A DNA stretch of 25,063 bases from an uncultured Prevotellaceae bacterium. GTDB lineage: Bacteria; Bacteroidota; Bacteroidia; Bacteroidales; Bacteroidaceae. Location of the stretch: NCBI GenBank assembly GCA_947303695.1, contig CAMYYX010000008.1, positions 1-25,063 on the forward strand. Reading direction: 5' to 3'. Positions within the stretch are counted from its first letter, which is position 1; each line of letters opens with the position of its first letter. A program made the position numbers and the translations under genes. The notes below the pieces were generated by a model that had not been told where the DNA came from, did not search any database, and was given only the letters and a program-made list of their open reading frames with translations. This document shows, in pieces, positions 13,831 through 22,484 of the stretch.

Positions 13831-15297
13831 TTAGCGAAGACGAAGCGTGGTTGTCTCACCCATAACTGATACCGATTGTCCAGCTTTGAGACCCTTGAAG
13901 AACGCTTCACTCTTTGGATAATATCCGTTTTTGTAACTTGCTATTTGGCTGTTTGCGCGTCCTGCACATGATGGGTCAACCGACATTGCTTTCAAACACT
14001 TGTCTGTTGCGAGACAATAGTAGTAGCTACGTGTCAACATGGCATCTGTATCTTGGCTGGCACCAGGAGCACTACGTACGATACAGTTGGCAATCAGCAA
14101 GTATGCACGACCCATTGATGGGATGTAACGGAGTGCTGTATTACAATACTGACGACAGCCGCTGACGTTACCTTTGCTGTACAGAATCTGAGCAATCGAG
14201 AATGCGGTCTTACCTTTCTTTACAGGATCATCCTCGAGTTCAATGGCTTCTTGCAGATACTTCATGGCACCATTCGAGTCACCAGCCTTCAGCAATTTTG
14301 CAGCCTTACCCAATGCAGCACTTGGAGTCTTGTTCAACTCGTATGCGTAGTCTGCAGCCTTGTAATAAAGTTCTGACTTGTCACACTCGAAGTTCTGAAG
14401 AATCTTCAGGATAGTGTTGAGCTGATTCAAATCTTGCTTTGCACCTTCTACCTTACCTTCATAAATCTTTGTCAACGCATCACAGTCGGCAGCACCAGAC
14501 TTAACAAACAGGTCGTTGCAGAGATCCTGAGTAGGCTGATAGTTCTTGATGATTTTCTCTGCTTCAGGCGACAGAACGACGCGCTCTTCCCATTCAGTAG
14601 AATCTTCAGATTCTGGGTTTGCTGGAATCACTTCTGCAGGATACTGCTTTGCTTCGTCGAGCAGGCGTTCGCAGATATCGTTACAGTTCATGTAGTCGTT
14701 GATGAAGTCCTCACGAGACTGGTCGTCCTTCTTGTTCTGGAAACGGTTGTATGAGCACTGAATGTATCCGTAGAGGATATAAGCTTCTACGTTTTCACCA
14801 AGGTCATTGATACCTTCCTGGAACAACTTGTAAGCCTCTTCGTAGTTTGGCTTTGGGTTGTAATAGAAGTAGTCGTAAGCTTTACGGCACAGGATGTTAC
14901 CCTTTGTCGTAGTTGTGAGTTTGGTTGCAAATGAGTTCAGGTCGTCAAGTAACTTGATACGAGTATCGTGCATATCCATCATGGTGTTGAAGATTTCCTG
15001 CTTTTTTGCTGCATCAGTCTCTTTCTTGAGCAGTTCCTGACAGATGATATCTCCATCTTGATAGATACGGATCTGTGCAAGTGGTGCTTTCTCCATCACG
15101 ACTTTCCAACAGTTGTATGCTTCTTCGTAGTTCTTGTTCTTGAATTCTTCACGATACAGACTGAACTGGTTGATAACGTCAAGACTGTCCTGACCGTGAC
15201 CAATTCGATCGTTGAAGGTTGTTCCTGCGTAGCCTTGTGCGTATGAGCAGATTGCTACGGTTGCCATTACTAGGGCAGATAATACTTTTTTCTTCAT
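13831..15297 (-). CDS. Exported tetratricopeptide-repeat protein, function unknown
   Basis: This 488-residue protein has a clear signal peptide (MKKKVLSALVMATVAICSYAQ) and is built of helical repeats. TPR-like units are recognisable near the N-terminus (EEFKNKNYEEAYNCWKVVMEKAP), at about residues 150-170 (NYEEAYKLFQEGINDLG) and in the C-terminal third (GDSNGAMKYLQEAIEL, GNVSGCRQYCNTALRYIPSMG). It is probably a periplasmic scaffold or adaptor. Many cysteines are present and could form disulfides. The position between a FadL-like outer-membrane protein and lptC suggests an envelope-assembly role, but that is inference from context only. I see no catalytic motif and no established name. Confidence 0.85.
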   Translation of the reverse strand: MKKKVLSALVMATVAICSYAQGYAGTTFNDRIGHGQDSLDVINQFSLYREEFKNKNYEEAYNCWKVVMEKAPLAQIRIYQDGDIICQELLKKETDAAKKQEIFNTMMDMHDTRIKLLDDLNSFATKLTTTTKGNILCRKAYDYFYYNPKPNYEEAYKLFQEGINDLGENVEAYILYGYIQCSYNRFQNKKDDQSREDFINDYMNCNDICERLLDEAKQYPAEVIPANPESEDSTEWEERVVLSPEAEKIIKNYQPTQDLCNDLFVKSGAADCDALTKIYEGKVEGAKQDLNQLNTILKILQNFECDKSELYYKAADYAYELNKTPSAALGKAAKLLKAGDSNGAMKYLQEAIELEDDPVKKGKTAFSIAQILYSKGNVSGCRQYCNTALRYIPSMGRAYLLIANCIVRSAPGASQDTDAMLTRSYYYCLATDKCLKAMSVDPSCAGRANSQIASYKNGYYPKSEAFFKGLKAGQSVSVMGETTTLRLR

Positions 15298-15368
15298 AAT
15301 CCTAAATGCTTATTTCTAATTGTTAGATTTCTTAACTGTCGATATGTTTAATTTTCGTGTTGATAATG

Positions 15369-16721
15369 TTATTCCATCTTATATTTGTAGAACCATCGTT
15401 CGCTGAATGTGAGTCCTACACAGAATCTCAGATAGTTTTCTGTCAGTTTCCCGATGGTAGGGGTTGCGTTAGCCGTTGATACATAAGGGATGTTGGTATG
15501 AGCCCATTGAACACTGAGATTGAGTTTTGGGACGTTGATATACACATTCCTATTTGATATTGGGATAGAAACACCGGCCGATAGTCCGAACTCGTATGGT
15601 TTGTCGGTCTTCATGATTGATTGGTCGGTATTCGCATATGATTTGCTGTAATATCCTCCGAACTTATAGCAAATACGATCGCTCAGTCTTGATGTACTCT
15701 TCGGATTAGGGGTGTAGGAGCATCCGACAGAGATGCGGATTTTGTCGTTTAACTGGTTCTTTGCTGAGGTATACTGTCCGGCTGCATCTTGTACAGGGAA
15801 CTTGCATTTACTCCATTTCTGAAGTTCAAAGTCTGCACCGATTTGTAGTTTTGCTCCTTTATAATAGGTGGCTCCGACATTGAATGTGTGAGGCAGTTGG
15901 AATGCATTCTTCAAGGTGTCTGATGTGACGCCGTTCGAAACCGCTGTTGAAGAGTTAATGGTCTCGGTGTATCGTATAGCTCTGTTGTTGATGTTGTGTC
16001 CTAATCCGTAATTGAAACCGATCACGAGTTTGTCTGTCTTACGCATCGGTTGGGTGAATTGCACACCGAAGTCAACCATCCATGTGGAGATGTCTGCAAC
16101 ATAGCTGCGAACCAGTGAATAGGCATTTGTTTCGTTCTCAAACTCCATCGTGGTAATATGTTGATAATCTCCAAACAGGAAACTGCCGTTGAATCCGACA
16201 GATAAAGGCTTGCATATCTCCCATCCGGCACCGATAAATGCCTGATGCAGTCCGCCTTCTCCCTTGTAGGCGTATTTTGATAAGATATCTTCGTTTCCTG
16301 AGAGTTTTTCACTTTTCGAGGTCATGTAGTAGTTGATATTGGTATAGGGCAATAAACCCATCGCTACTCCGAGACCTTTAGTGGCTCTGAAGTGGAATGC
16401 AGCATAATCCAAACTGGTGTTGCGTGCGTTGTGCTGTACATTCCCCATCTCGAAATTACCGTTCTGAAGTGTCATACCGATATCGAAGAGAGCAGTAACG
16501 CTATCGACAGCTGAGTAAGAGGCAGGGTTGGCTACATTGATAATCTGTCCGCTCCTGAATCCTTGTGCAACTCCACTCATTCCTTTGTTGAATCCCATCG
16601 ATCTGTCAGCCTGCACACCGAATCCGTAACGGCTATATGGAGAGTTTACGCCATTTTGTGCTGTTGCGGTCAATGATGCAAACATCATCATCACCAGATA
16701 TTGTATTTTGTGTCGTTTCAT
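15369..16721 (-). CDS. Outer-membrane beta-barrel protein, FadL/OmpP1-like, function unknown
   Basis: This 450-residue protein has a signal peptide (ending TATAQ) and then NSPYSRYGFG, a motif I associate with a Bacteroidetes family of outer-membrane proteins. Alternating hydrophobic strands run through the body (GLGVAMGLLPYTNINYYM, LVIGFNYGLGHNINN, PYEFGLSAGVSIP). The C-terminus (GLTFSERWFYKYKME) resembles a terminal barrel strand. The N-terminal NPAS segment and overall layout recall FadL-type hydrophobic-substrate channels, but no substrate can be inferred. The start codon overlaps the coaX stop by four bases (ATGA), implying translational coupling. It precedes the TPR gene by 71 bases. The barrel call is confident; the family link is moderate. 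Confidence 0.82.
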   Translation of the reverse strand: MKRHKIQYLVMMMFASLTATAQNGVNSPYSRYGFGVQADRSMGFNKGMSGVAQGFRSGQIINVANPASYSAVDSVTALFDIGMTLQNGNFEMGNVQHNARNTSLDYAAFHFRATKGLGVAMGLLPYTNINYYMTSKSEKLSGNEDILSKYAYKGEGGLHQAFIGAGWEICKPLSVGFNGSFLFGDYQHITTMEFENETNAYSLVRSYVADISTWMVDFGVQFTQPMRKTDKLVIGFNYGLGHNINNRAIRYTETINSSTAVSNGVTSDTLKNAFQLPHTFNVGATYYKGAKLQIGADFELQKWSKCKFPVQDAAGQYTSAKNQLNDKIRISVGCSYTPNPKSTSRLSDRICYKFGGYYSKSYANTDQSIMKTDKPYEFGLSAGVSIPISNRNVYINVPKLNLSVQWAHTNIPYVSTANATPTIGKLTENYLRFCVGLTFSERWFYKYKME

Positions 16722-17443
16722 TTCAAATTATAGCTTAATATTTCGTTCAGTCCTTTGAGAACTAGCAATTTGTCTGCAAAAATACGCTTTTTTATTTCAT
16801 CTTCAAAATATAATTCGTCTCCACCCGTAAAAAATACAGAAAGATTATGATATTTTAAGAAAAATTGACGCAGATACCCCTCAATTTCGTATCTTATTCC
16901 ATCAATTACACCACAACGGATGGCGGTTTCTGTATCCTCGCCAAGATGAGGATGCGCACCTTCTGCCTTTACCAACGGAAGTCGTGCGGTGTAGTCGTGC
17001 AGAGCCTTTAGTCGCATCTGCATGCCTGGGGCGATATTCCCTCCTCGATAGTTCCCTTCGTTATCCACGAAATCATAGGTGATGGCTGTTCCCATATCGA
17101 TAATCAATACGTTACTTTTCACCTGCATATAGGCTCCCACAGCGGCTGCAAGTCGGTCCATTCCCAGTGTCTCGGGAGTTTTGTATAAGTTCCGAATCGG
17201 GATTGGGGTCGTATGGGATAGGAACATCGTTTGCTTGGTGATTTGTCGTAGTGTCGTCTGTTGTTCTTCCGTCAAAGATGCTGTAGTGCACACGATGGCA
17301 TGGGTAGGGTGGTATTCCTCCACCTGGTATGCCAGCTGTTCAACATCATGTCCCATGATTCTTCCGTCGTGAATCATGGATTGATTGTTGAATACTGCAT
17401 ATTTCATGCTGGTGTTACCTATGTCGATTGCGAGCGATGTCAT
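16718..17443 (-). CDS. coaX: Type III pantothenate kinase
   Basis: This cytoplasmic enzyme phosphorylates pantothenate, the first step of coenzyme A synthesis. It belongs to the ASKHA fold, unlike the CoaA type. Its 241 residues fit the family. Motifs visible are DIGNT (7-11, phosphate loop), GMDR (94-97, pantothenate binding), DMGTA (116-120, with the catalytic Asp) and GGNIAPG (134-140), plus FFTGGD near the C-terminus. It overlaps the upstream LptF/LptG gene and the downstream outer-membrane protein gene by four bases each, so it is firmly inside one operon. The CoA role has no evident mechanistic link with its envelope neighbours. Confidence 0.94.
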   Translation of the reverse strand: MTSLAIDIGNTSMKYAVFNNQSMIHDGRIMGHDVEQLAYQVEEYHPTHAIVCTTASLTEEQQTTLRQITKQTMFLSHTTPIPIRNLYKTPETLGMDRLAAAVGAYMQVKSNVLIIDMGTAITYDFVDNEGNYRGGNIAPGMQMRLKALHDYTARLPLVKAEGAHPHLGEDTETAIRCGVIDGIRYEIEGYLRQFFLKYHNLSVFFTGGDELYFEDEIKKRIFADKLLVLKGLNEILSYNLK

Positions 17444-18609
17444 TTCGGTGCGTGTTTATAGCAATATATGGCGATAAAGATGAATATGATGTTTGGAATC
17501 CATACTGCCAGCATCGGGGGGAAATTACCTTTGATGGCAAAGGTGGCTGAGATGGTTTGGAACATGATATATGCAAAACTTAGCAACAGTCCTGCACCAA
17601 GTGCGATACCCATTCCGTTCTTTCGTTTCTTGGCCGAGAGCGACAGGCCGATGGCTGTCAGGATGAATGCTGCGAACGAGGAGGCTCCTCGTTGCCAGTA
17701 TTCGACCTCGAAGGCTTGTATGTTGGCAAATCCTCGTTGTTTCTGTCGGTCGATATATTGTTCTAGTTGTGGATTTGTCAGCGTCTGCTGTTGTCCTTTC
17801 TGGATCAGGAGGTCTTGTGGTTGCATATTGATGACGGAGTCTATTCGGCTTCCGTTCGTTATCACTTCACGCATACCTTGCAGGTCTCGCTCTATGTAGT
17901 TCTTGATAATCCAGTGATTGGGTTCTTCCGACAGGGTGTCGTATTGGATCATCGCAGCCTGCAGATGACTGACAAGTTTCTTGTTGACGAACTTATCGAG
18001 TGTGAAGTCGTAGCCGGTCTTCACGTTGTCTTCGTAACGTGAGAGGTAGGCAATCACTCCGGTATCTACTTCGAGCTGTACGTTGCTGGTATAGGTCACA
18101 GCATATCTTCGTCTGTAGGTGTTGTCGAATTTCACTCGCTCTACATTACCACGGGGAATGATATAAGCTCCCATCACAAAAGTCAGCACGCAGATGATGG
18201 CTGCTGATATCATGTATGGGCGCATCAGTCGTTTGAAACTGACGCCCGTGGACATCATGGCGATGATCTCCGAATTCTCTGCCAGCTTGGTGGTGAAGAA
18301 GATGACGCTGATAAATACGAACAGCTGACTGAACAGGTTCGCATAGTAGGGGATGAAGTTGAGGTAGTACTTGATGATTTCCATCGCAGGCGCATTCTTC
18401 GACAGATATTTGTCGATATGCTCGTTGATGTCGAACACGACTGCAATACTGATGATGAGGGCAATAGAGAAGAAGTAGGTGCCGAGAAACTTACCGATGA
18501 TGTATCGGTCGAGTCTCGACAGCGGAGAGTGCTCGTTCAGCCATTCCGTCAATTGGTTGACTGTCTCTGGCCGCTTCATCTTCTTTATGTTCCACTTTGG
18601 TCTTTTCAT
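17440..18609 (-). CDS. LptF/LptG-family permease (YjgP/YjgQ)
   Basis: This inner-membrane subunit of the LPS-extracting ABC transporter pairs with LptB and extracts lipopolysaccharide towards LptC. The 389-residue protein has the family layout: N-terminal transmembrane segments starting at LDRYIIGKFLGTYFFS (about 34-60), two more segments around 95-160, a central periplasmic jellyroll domain (about 170-300), and three C-terminal transmembrane segments with SLSAKKRKNGMGIALGAG. I cannot tell LptF from LptG, so no symbol is given. The N-terminus repeats MKRP, and the second Met (codon at 18579) is an alternative start that would lose ten residues. It lies 21 bases after tgt and overlaps coaX by four bases. 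Confidence 0.9.
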   Translation of the reverse strand: MKRPKWNIKKMKRPETVNQLTEWLNEHSPLSRLDRYIIGKFLGTYFFSIALIISIAVVFDINEHIDKYLSKNAPAMEIIKYYLNFIPYYANLFSQLFVFISVIFFTTKLAENSEIIAMMSTGVSFKRLMRPYMISAAIICVLTFVMGAYIIPRGNVERVKFDNTYRRRYAVTYTSNVQLEVDTGVIAYLSRYEDNVKTGYDFTLDKFVNKKLVSHLQAAMIQYDTLSEEPNHWIIKNYIERDLQGMREVITNGSRIDSVINMQPQDLLIQKGQQQTLTNPQLEQYIDRQKQRGFANIQAFEVEYWQRGASSFAAFILTAIGLSLSAKKRKNGMGIALGAGLLLSFAYIMFQTISATFAIKGNFPPMLAVWIPNIIFIFIAIYCYKHAPK

Positions 18610-18630
18610 TACCTCTTACTCCGTCCTCTT

Positions 18631-19767
18631 CTAAATCCTCCTTCCGAGTTCTTCCACCATCTTGCTTTTCCACACGCAGAAATCGCCTGCGATGATGTGC
18701 TGGCGTGCTTCACCCACGAGCCACAGATAGAATGCCAGATTGTGTATGGAGGCAATCTGCATGGCCAGCAGCTCCTGGGCCTTGAACAGATGGTGCAAGT
18801 ATGCTTTTGTATAAGTTGTATCTACATACGAGGTACCTTCCGGGTCGATAGGTGTGAAGTCCATCTCCCACTTCTTGTTCCTCATGTTCATGGTTCCGTG
18901 ACGTGTGAACAACATCGCGTTACGACCGTTGCGGGTTGGCATCACACAGTCGAACATATCCACTCCTCGTTCTATCGCTTCAAGCAGATTGCTGGGTGTG
19001 CCCACTCCCATGAGGTATCGTGGACGGTCTTTCGGAAGGATGGCATTCACCACTTCAATCATCTCATACATCACATCCGTGGGTTCTCCCACAGCCAGTC
19101 CTCCTATGGCGTTTCCTTCTGCGTTCTTGCTGGCTACATTTTCTGCAGCACGCTGACGCAGGTCGGTATAAGTACATCCCTGTACGATAGGGAAGAGTGC
19201 CTGATGATAGCCGTATTTCGGTTCCGTCTCATTGAATCGTTTGATACAGCGGTCCAACCAGTTCTCTGTCAGCTTCAGCGACTTCTTGGCGTATTCATAG
19301 TCCGACTTTCCGTCAGGACATTCGTCGAGTGCCATCATGATATCGGCACCGATCGTGCGTTCGATGTCCATCACTCCTTCGGGCGAGAAGAAATGCTTCG
19401 ACCCGTCTATATGGCTACGGAACTCAACACCTTCCTCCTTCAGTTTACGGATGCCTGCAAGCGAGAATACCTGGAATCCACCGCTGTCGGTCAGCATCGG
19501 ACGATCGAACCCGTTGAACTTATGCAGTCCGCCCGCAGCTTCGATTACATCCAATCCCGGACGCAGATACAGATGGTAGGTGTTCCCAAGGATAATCTGT
19601 GCTTTGATGTCGTCTTTCAATTCACGCAGATGTACCGCCTTTACACTTCCTACGGTACCTACGGGCATGAAGATAGGGGTCTCGATCTGACCATGATCGG
19701 TCGAAATCAATCCCGCTCTTGCTTGCGACTTAGCGTCTGTGTGTTGAAGGGTGAACGTTAATGGCAT
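18631..19767 (-). CDS. tgt: tRNA-guanine transglycosylase, lacking the zinc-ligand cysteines
   Basis: This enzyme exchanges guanine-34 of GUN-anticodon tRNAs for preQ1 on the way to queuosine. Its 378 residues match the family. The active-site regions are present: LTDSGGFQVFSL with Asp94, and FDCVMPTRNGRN with the probable nucleophile Asp273. The usual zinc site near the C-terminus (CxCxxC followed by His 26 residues later) is not intact. The aligned positions are Gly311, Ser313 and Asp316, while His342 in ASIHNL remains. The surrounding sequence (YTKAYLHHLFKAQELL) is otherwise well conserved. The start codon lies two bases after the lon stop, so translation is probably coupled to lon. Confidence 0.94.
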   Translation of the reverse strand: MPLTFTLQHTDAKSQARAGLISTDHGQIETPIFMPVGTVGSVKAVHLRELKDDIKAQIILGNTYHLYLRPGLDVIEAAGGLHKFNGFDRPMLTDSGGFQVFSLAGIRKLKEEGVEFRSHIDGSKHFFSPEGVMDIERTIGADIMMALDECPDGKSDYEYAKKSLKLTENWLDRCIKRFNETEPKYGYHQALFPIVQGCTYTDLRQRAAENVASKNAEGNAIGGLAVGEPTDVMYEMIEVVNAILPKDRPRYLMGVGTPSNLLEAIERGVDMFDCVMPTRNGRNAMLFTRHGTMNMRNKKWEMDFTPIDPEGTSYVDTTYTKAYLHHLFKAQELLAMQIASIHNLAFYLWLVGEARQHIIAGDFCVWKSKMVEELGRRI

Positions 19768-19769
19768 AA

Positions 19770-22259
19770 TCAGTCTTTTTCCTTCTTCTCCTCTTCGATG
19801 GTAAACTCAATAGGCTTTGCCACCTTCTCGTCAAGGAGTGCAAACTTCCACACATCCTCTACGTTCTTCACGTAGTGGAAGGTGACGCCTTTCACGTATA
19901 TCTCAGGAATCTGCTTGATGTCCTTCTCGTTCTCATGACAGAGCATGATGTCTGTGATACCTGCACGTTTGGCAGCCAGAATCTTCTCTTTGATACCGCC
20001 TACAGGCAGCACTTTTCCTCTCAGGGTAATCTCACCTGTCATCGCTACGTTCTTACGAACCTTACGCTGGGTGAGTGCTGAAGCAATCGAAGTTGCGATG
20101 GTGATACCTGCCGAAGGTCCGTCTTTCGGAACGGCACCCTCCGGTACATGGATATGGATGTTCCAGTTGTCGAACACACGAGGATCGATGCTGAGCGTTT
20201 CAGCATGTGCCTTGATGTATTCAAGTGCCAGCACGGCCGATTCTTTCATCACATCGCCCAGATTTCCTGTGAGGGTCAGCTTCTGTCCCTTTCCCTTGCT
20301 GAGGCTGGTCTCGATGAACAGGATTTCTCCACCTACGGCTGTCCACGCCAGTCCGGTCACCACTCCTGCGTAGTCGTTACCCTGATATTTGTCGCGCGTG
20401 AATTCCACAGGTCCGAGCAGGGTTTCGATGTCTTTCTCTCCTATGTTCTTCTTCTGCAGCTCGCCCGTCTTGGCATATTCCAGTGTGAGTTTGCGAAGCA
20501 GTTTGTTCAGTTTCTTGTCGAGTTCACGGACGCCCGATTCCCTTGTGTAGTTCTCAATGATTTTCTCGATGGCGGCTGGTGTCAGCTTGATGCCGGTTCC
20601 TTCCATTCCGAGCTTGTTCAGCTGCTGAGGAATGAGGTGGCGCTTGGCTATCTCTATCTTTTCCTCTGTGAGGTATCCGCTCACTTCGATAAGCTCCATA
20701 CGGTCGAGCAGTGGGGCAGGGATGGTTCCGATGTTGTTCGCTGTTGCGATGAACATCACTTTCGAGAGGTCGAAGTCGCAATCCAGATAGTTGTCGTGGA
20801 AGGCGCTGTTCTGTTCAGGGTCGAGCACCTCAAGCAGCGCAGATGAAGGGTCACCGTGGAAGGTGTCTTGTCCCAGTTTGTCTATCTCGTCGAGGATGAA
20901 TACCGGGTTGCAGCTCTTGGCTTGCTGAATACCTTTCATGATGCGTCCGGGCATTGCTCCCACATAGGTTCTGCGGTGTCCGCGTATCTCTGCTTCTTCG
21001 TGCAGACCTCCCAATGACATGCGCACATATTCACGTTTCATCGATCGTGCGATGCTCTTACCGAGTGAGGTCTTACCCACTCCTGGAGGGCCATACAGAC
21101 AGATGATAGGGCTCTTGAAGTCGCCACGTGTCTTCAGCACAGCCAGATGTTCCAGGATGCGCTCCTTCACCTTCTCCATGCCGAAGTGGTCTTGATTCAG
21201 AACCTTCTCTGCATTCTTCAGATTCAGGTTGTCTTTCGTACCTTCGTTCCAAGGAAGGCTGACGAAGGTATCGAGGTAGTCATATTGTGTCTGATAGTCA
21301 GGCGATTGTGGATTCATGCGTTGCAGACGACCGATTTCCCTGTTGAAGAACTCGCGTGTCTTCTCGTTCCATTTCTTTTTCCGGGCACGGCTCTGCAATC
21401 CCATGATGTCGCTCTCCGAATCCTCGCCCAATTCCTCCTGTATGTTTTTCATCTCTTGGTGCAGGAAGAACTCTCGTTGCTGACGGTTCAGGTCTTCCTG
21501 TGTACGCATCTGGATGCTTGCCTTGAGCGATACGAACTGGTATTCGCGGTTCAGCAGTCCAAGGAGCATGAAACCACGTTGGGTCATGTTGCTTTCGCGC
21601 AACAGGTCAATCTTCTCCTTGTTGTTGACAGGCAGATTGGCACAGATGAAGTTGATGAGGAATGTCTTGTTCGAGAGGTTACGTAGGTTGAACGACACAT
21701 CGAAATTCCTGAATTCGCTGCTGCGATACAGCTTCTCAGCTACGTCCTTACAAGCCTCGACCACAGCGTTGAACTCTCTGTCGCGGTTGTTGGGTATCAT
21801 CTCTGTTGCCTGGAACACGTGCCCTACGAGATAGTCTCCGTTGTCGTGAGCATCCTTCAGTCCCACACGGCTGAATCCCTGCATCAGGGCTGTGCGGTTA
21901 CCGTCAGGCAACTCCAGCACCTTCACCACCTTTGCTATCACACCATACTCGTACAGGTCGCTTGCGTCCGGGCTGTCCACCGAGTCGTCCTTCTGACTGA
22001 ACACACCGATAACCTCGCCCGATTTGCTCACTTCGTTGATCATCCGTAGCGATGAACGGCGTCCGATGGTGATAGGGAGCAGGGTGCCTGGAAACAGCAT
22101 GGTGTTACGCAGCGGAAGAATCGGAATTTCCTTCTCTTCGCTGATTTCTGTTTCGAATATATTGGTCTTCGTCGCATCAATGTCCGAAATGATGGATATC
22201 GAGGCATTACGAGGAGAGTCGTCTAATAAGTTGAAATCGTCAAAATCAAAATTATTCAT
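19770..22259 (-). CDS. lon: ATP-dependent protease La (Lon)
   Basis: This cytoplasmic AAA+ serine protease degrades misfolded and regulatory proteins. It has 829 residues (E. coli 784), with an N-terminal substrate-recognition domain (about 45-250, beginning ILPLRNTMLFPG), a coiled segment (RQQREFFLHQEMKNIQEELG), Walker A GPPGVGKT (390-397), Walker B FILDEID (454-460) and a C-terminal protease domain. The catalytic dyad is Ser716 in PKDGPSAG and Lys759 in GIKEKILAAK, with the same 43-residue spacing as in E. coli. A short acidic N-terminal extension and a charged C-terminal tail account for the extra length. The leader carries a promoter-like TACCTTTG and a 14-bp palindrome. tgt follows after two bases. 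Confidence 0.97.
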   Translation of the reverse strand: MNNFDFDDFNLLDDSPRNASISIISDIDATKTNIFETEISEEKEIPILPLRNTMLFPGTLLPITIGRRSSLRMINEVSKSGEVIGVFSQKDDSVDSPDASDLYEYGVIAKVVKVLELPDGNRTALMQGFSRVGLKDAHDNGDYLVGHVFQATEMIPNNRDREFNAVVEACKDVAEKLYRSSEFRNFDVSFNLRNLSNKTFLINFICANLPVNNKEKIDLLRESNMTQRGFMLLGLLNREYQFVSLKASIQMRTQEDLNRQQREFFLHQEMKNIQEELGEDSESDIMGLQSRARKKKWNEKTREFFNREIGRLQRMNPQSPDYQTQYDYLDTFVSLPWNEGTKDNLNLKNAEKVLNQDHFGMEKVKERILEHLAVLKTRGDFKSPIICLYGPPGVGKTSLGKSIARSMKREYVRMSLGGLHEEAEIRGHRRTYVGAMPGRIMKGIQQAKSCNPVFILDEIDKLGQDTFHGDPSSALLEVLDPEQNSAFHDNYLDCDFDLSKVMFIATANNIGTIPAPLLDRMELIEVSGYLTEEKIEIAKRHLIPQQLNKLGMEGTGIKLTPAAIEKIIENYTRESGVRELDKKLNKLLRKLTLEYAKTGELQKKNIGEKDIETLLGPVEFTRDKYQGNDYAGVVTGLAWTAVGGEILFIETSLSKGKGQKLTLTGNLGDVMKESAVLALEYIKAHAETLSIDPRVFDNWNIHIHVPEGAVPKDGPSAGITIATSIASALTQRKVRKNVAMTGEITLRGKVLPVGGIKEKILAAKRAGITDIMLCHENEKDIKQIPEIYVKGVTFHYVKNVEDVWKFALLDEKVAKPIEFTIEEEKKEKD

Positions 22260-22288
22260 CTACAAGTTTCGTTTTTTCTGGAAGTTAC

Positions 22289-22302
22289 TCGTGCGCGCAC
22301 GA
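22289..22302. promoter_or_regulatory. Perfect 14-bp palindrome in the lon leader
   Basis: TCGTGCGCGCACGA is fully self-complementary. It lies 29-42 bases upstream of the lon start codon and just downstream of the predicted transcription start. Its GC content contrasts with the AT-rich surroundings. It could be an operator for a dimeric regulator or a leader hairpin; I recognise no specific regulator site. Confidence 0.45.
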
Positions 22303-22318
22303 ATGCGCAAACGGACTG

Positions 22319-22326
22319 CAAAGGTA
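22319..22326 (-). promoter_or_regulatory. Bacteroidetes-type -7 motif for lon
   Basis: The minus strand reads TACCTTTG, matching TAnnTTTG, 59 bases upstream of the lon ATG. No convincing -33 TTTG is visible about 19 bases further up. It lies downstream of the cysK hairpins, as expected for an independent lon promoter. Confidence 0.55.
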
Positions 22327-22385
22327 AGCATATTTTTCGACATAACTACTACATCTTCACGTTTTTTAAGAAAAAAACCATCAAA

Positions 22386-22462
22386 ATCACTCTTCGTGAT
22401 ACAACTAAGAGCCGGCTCGGAGCGAGTCGACTCTTATCGTCAGATGAGTTGTCTCATCCGAC
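22386..22462 (-). terminator. Three successive hairpins after cysK
   Basis: Reading away from cysK on the minus strand, the first hairpin spans 22462-22439 (GATGAG/CTCATC core with loop ACAA and three more outer pairs). The second spans 22436-22406, with 14-base arms that pair apart from one G-U and one A-C, and a 3-base loop. The third spans 22400-22386 (ATCAC/GTGAT) and is followed by TTTT. The last is the best candidate for the termination point. Confidence 0.55.
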
Positions 22463-22484
22463 AAGGGGAGTTATTCATTATGGC

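Noticed and set aside
18418..19761. Open frame of 447 codons on the plus strand antisense to tgt and the LptF/LptG gene
   Set aside because: It lies opposite two well-supported genes, its product resembles no family and has biased His, Cys and Val content; it is a shadow of their codon usage.
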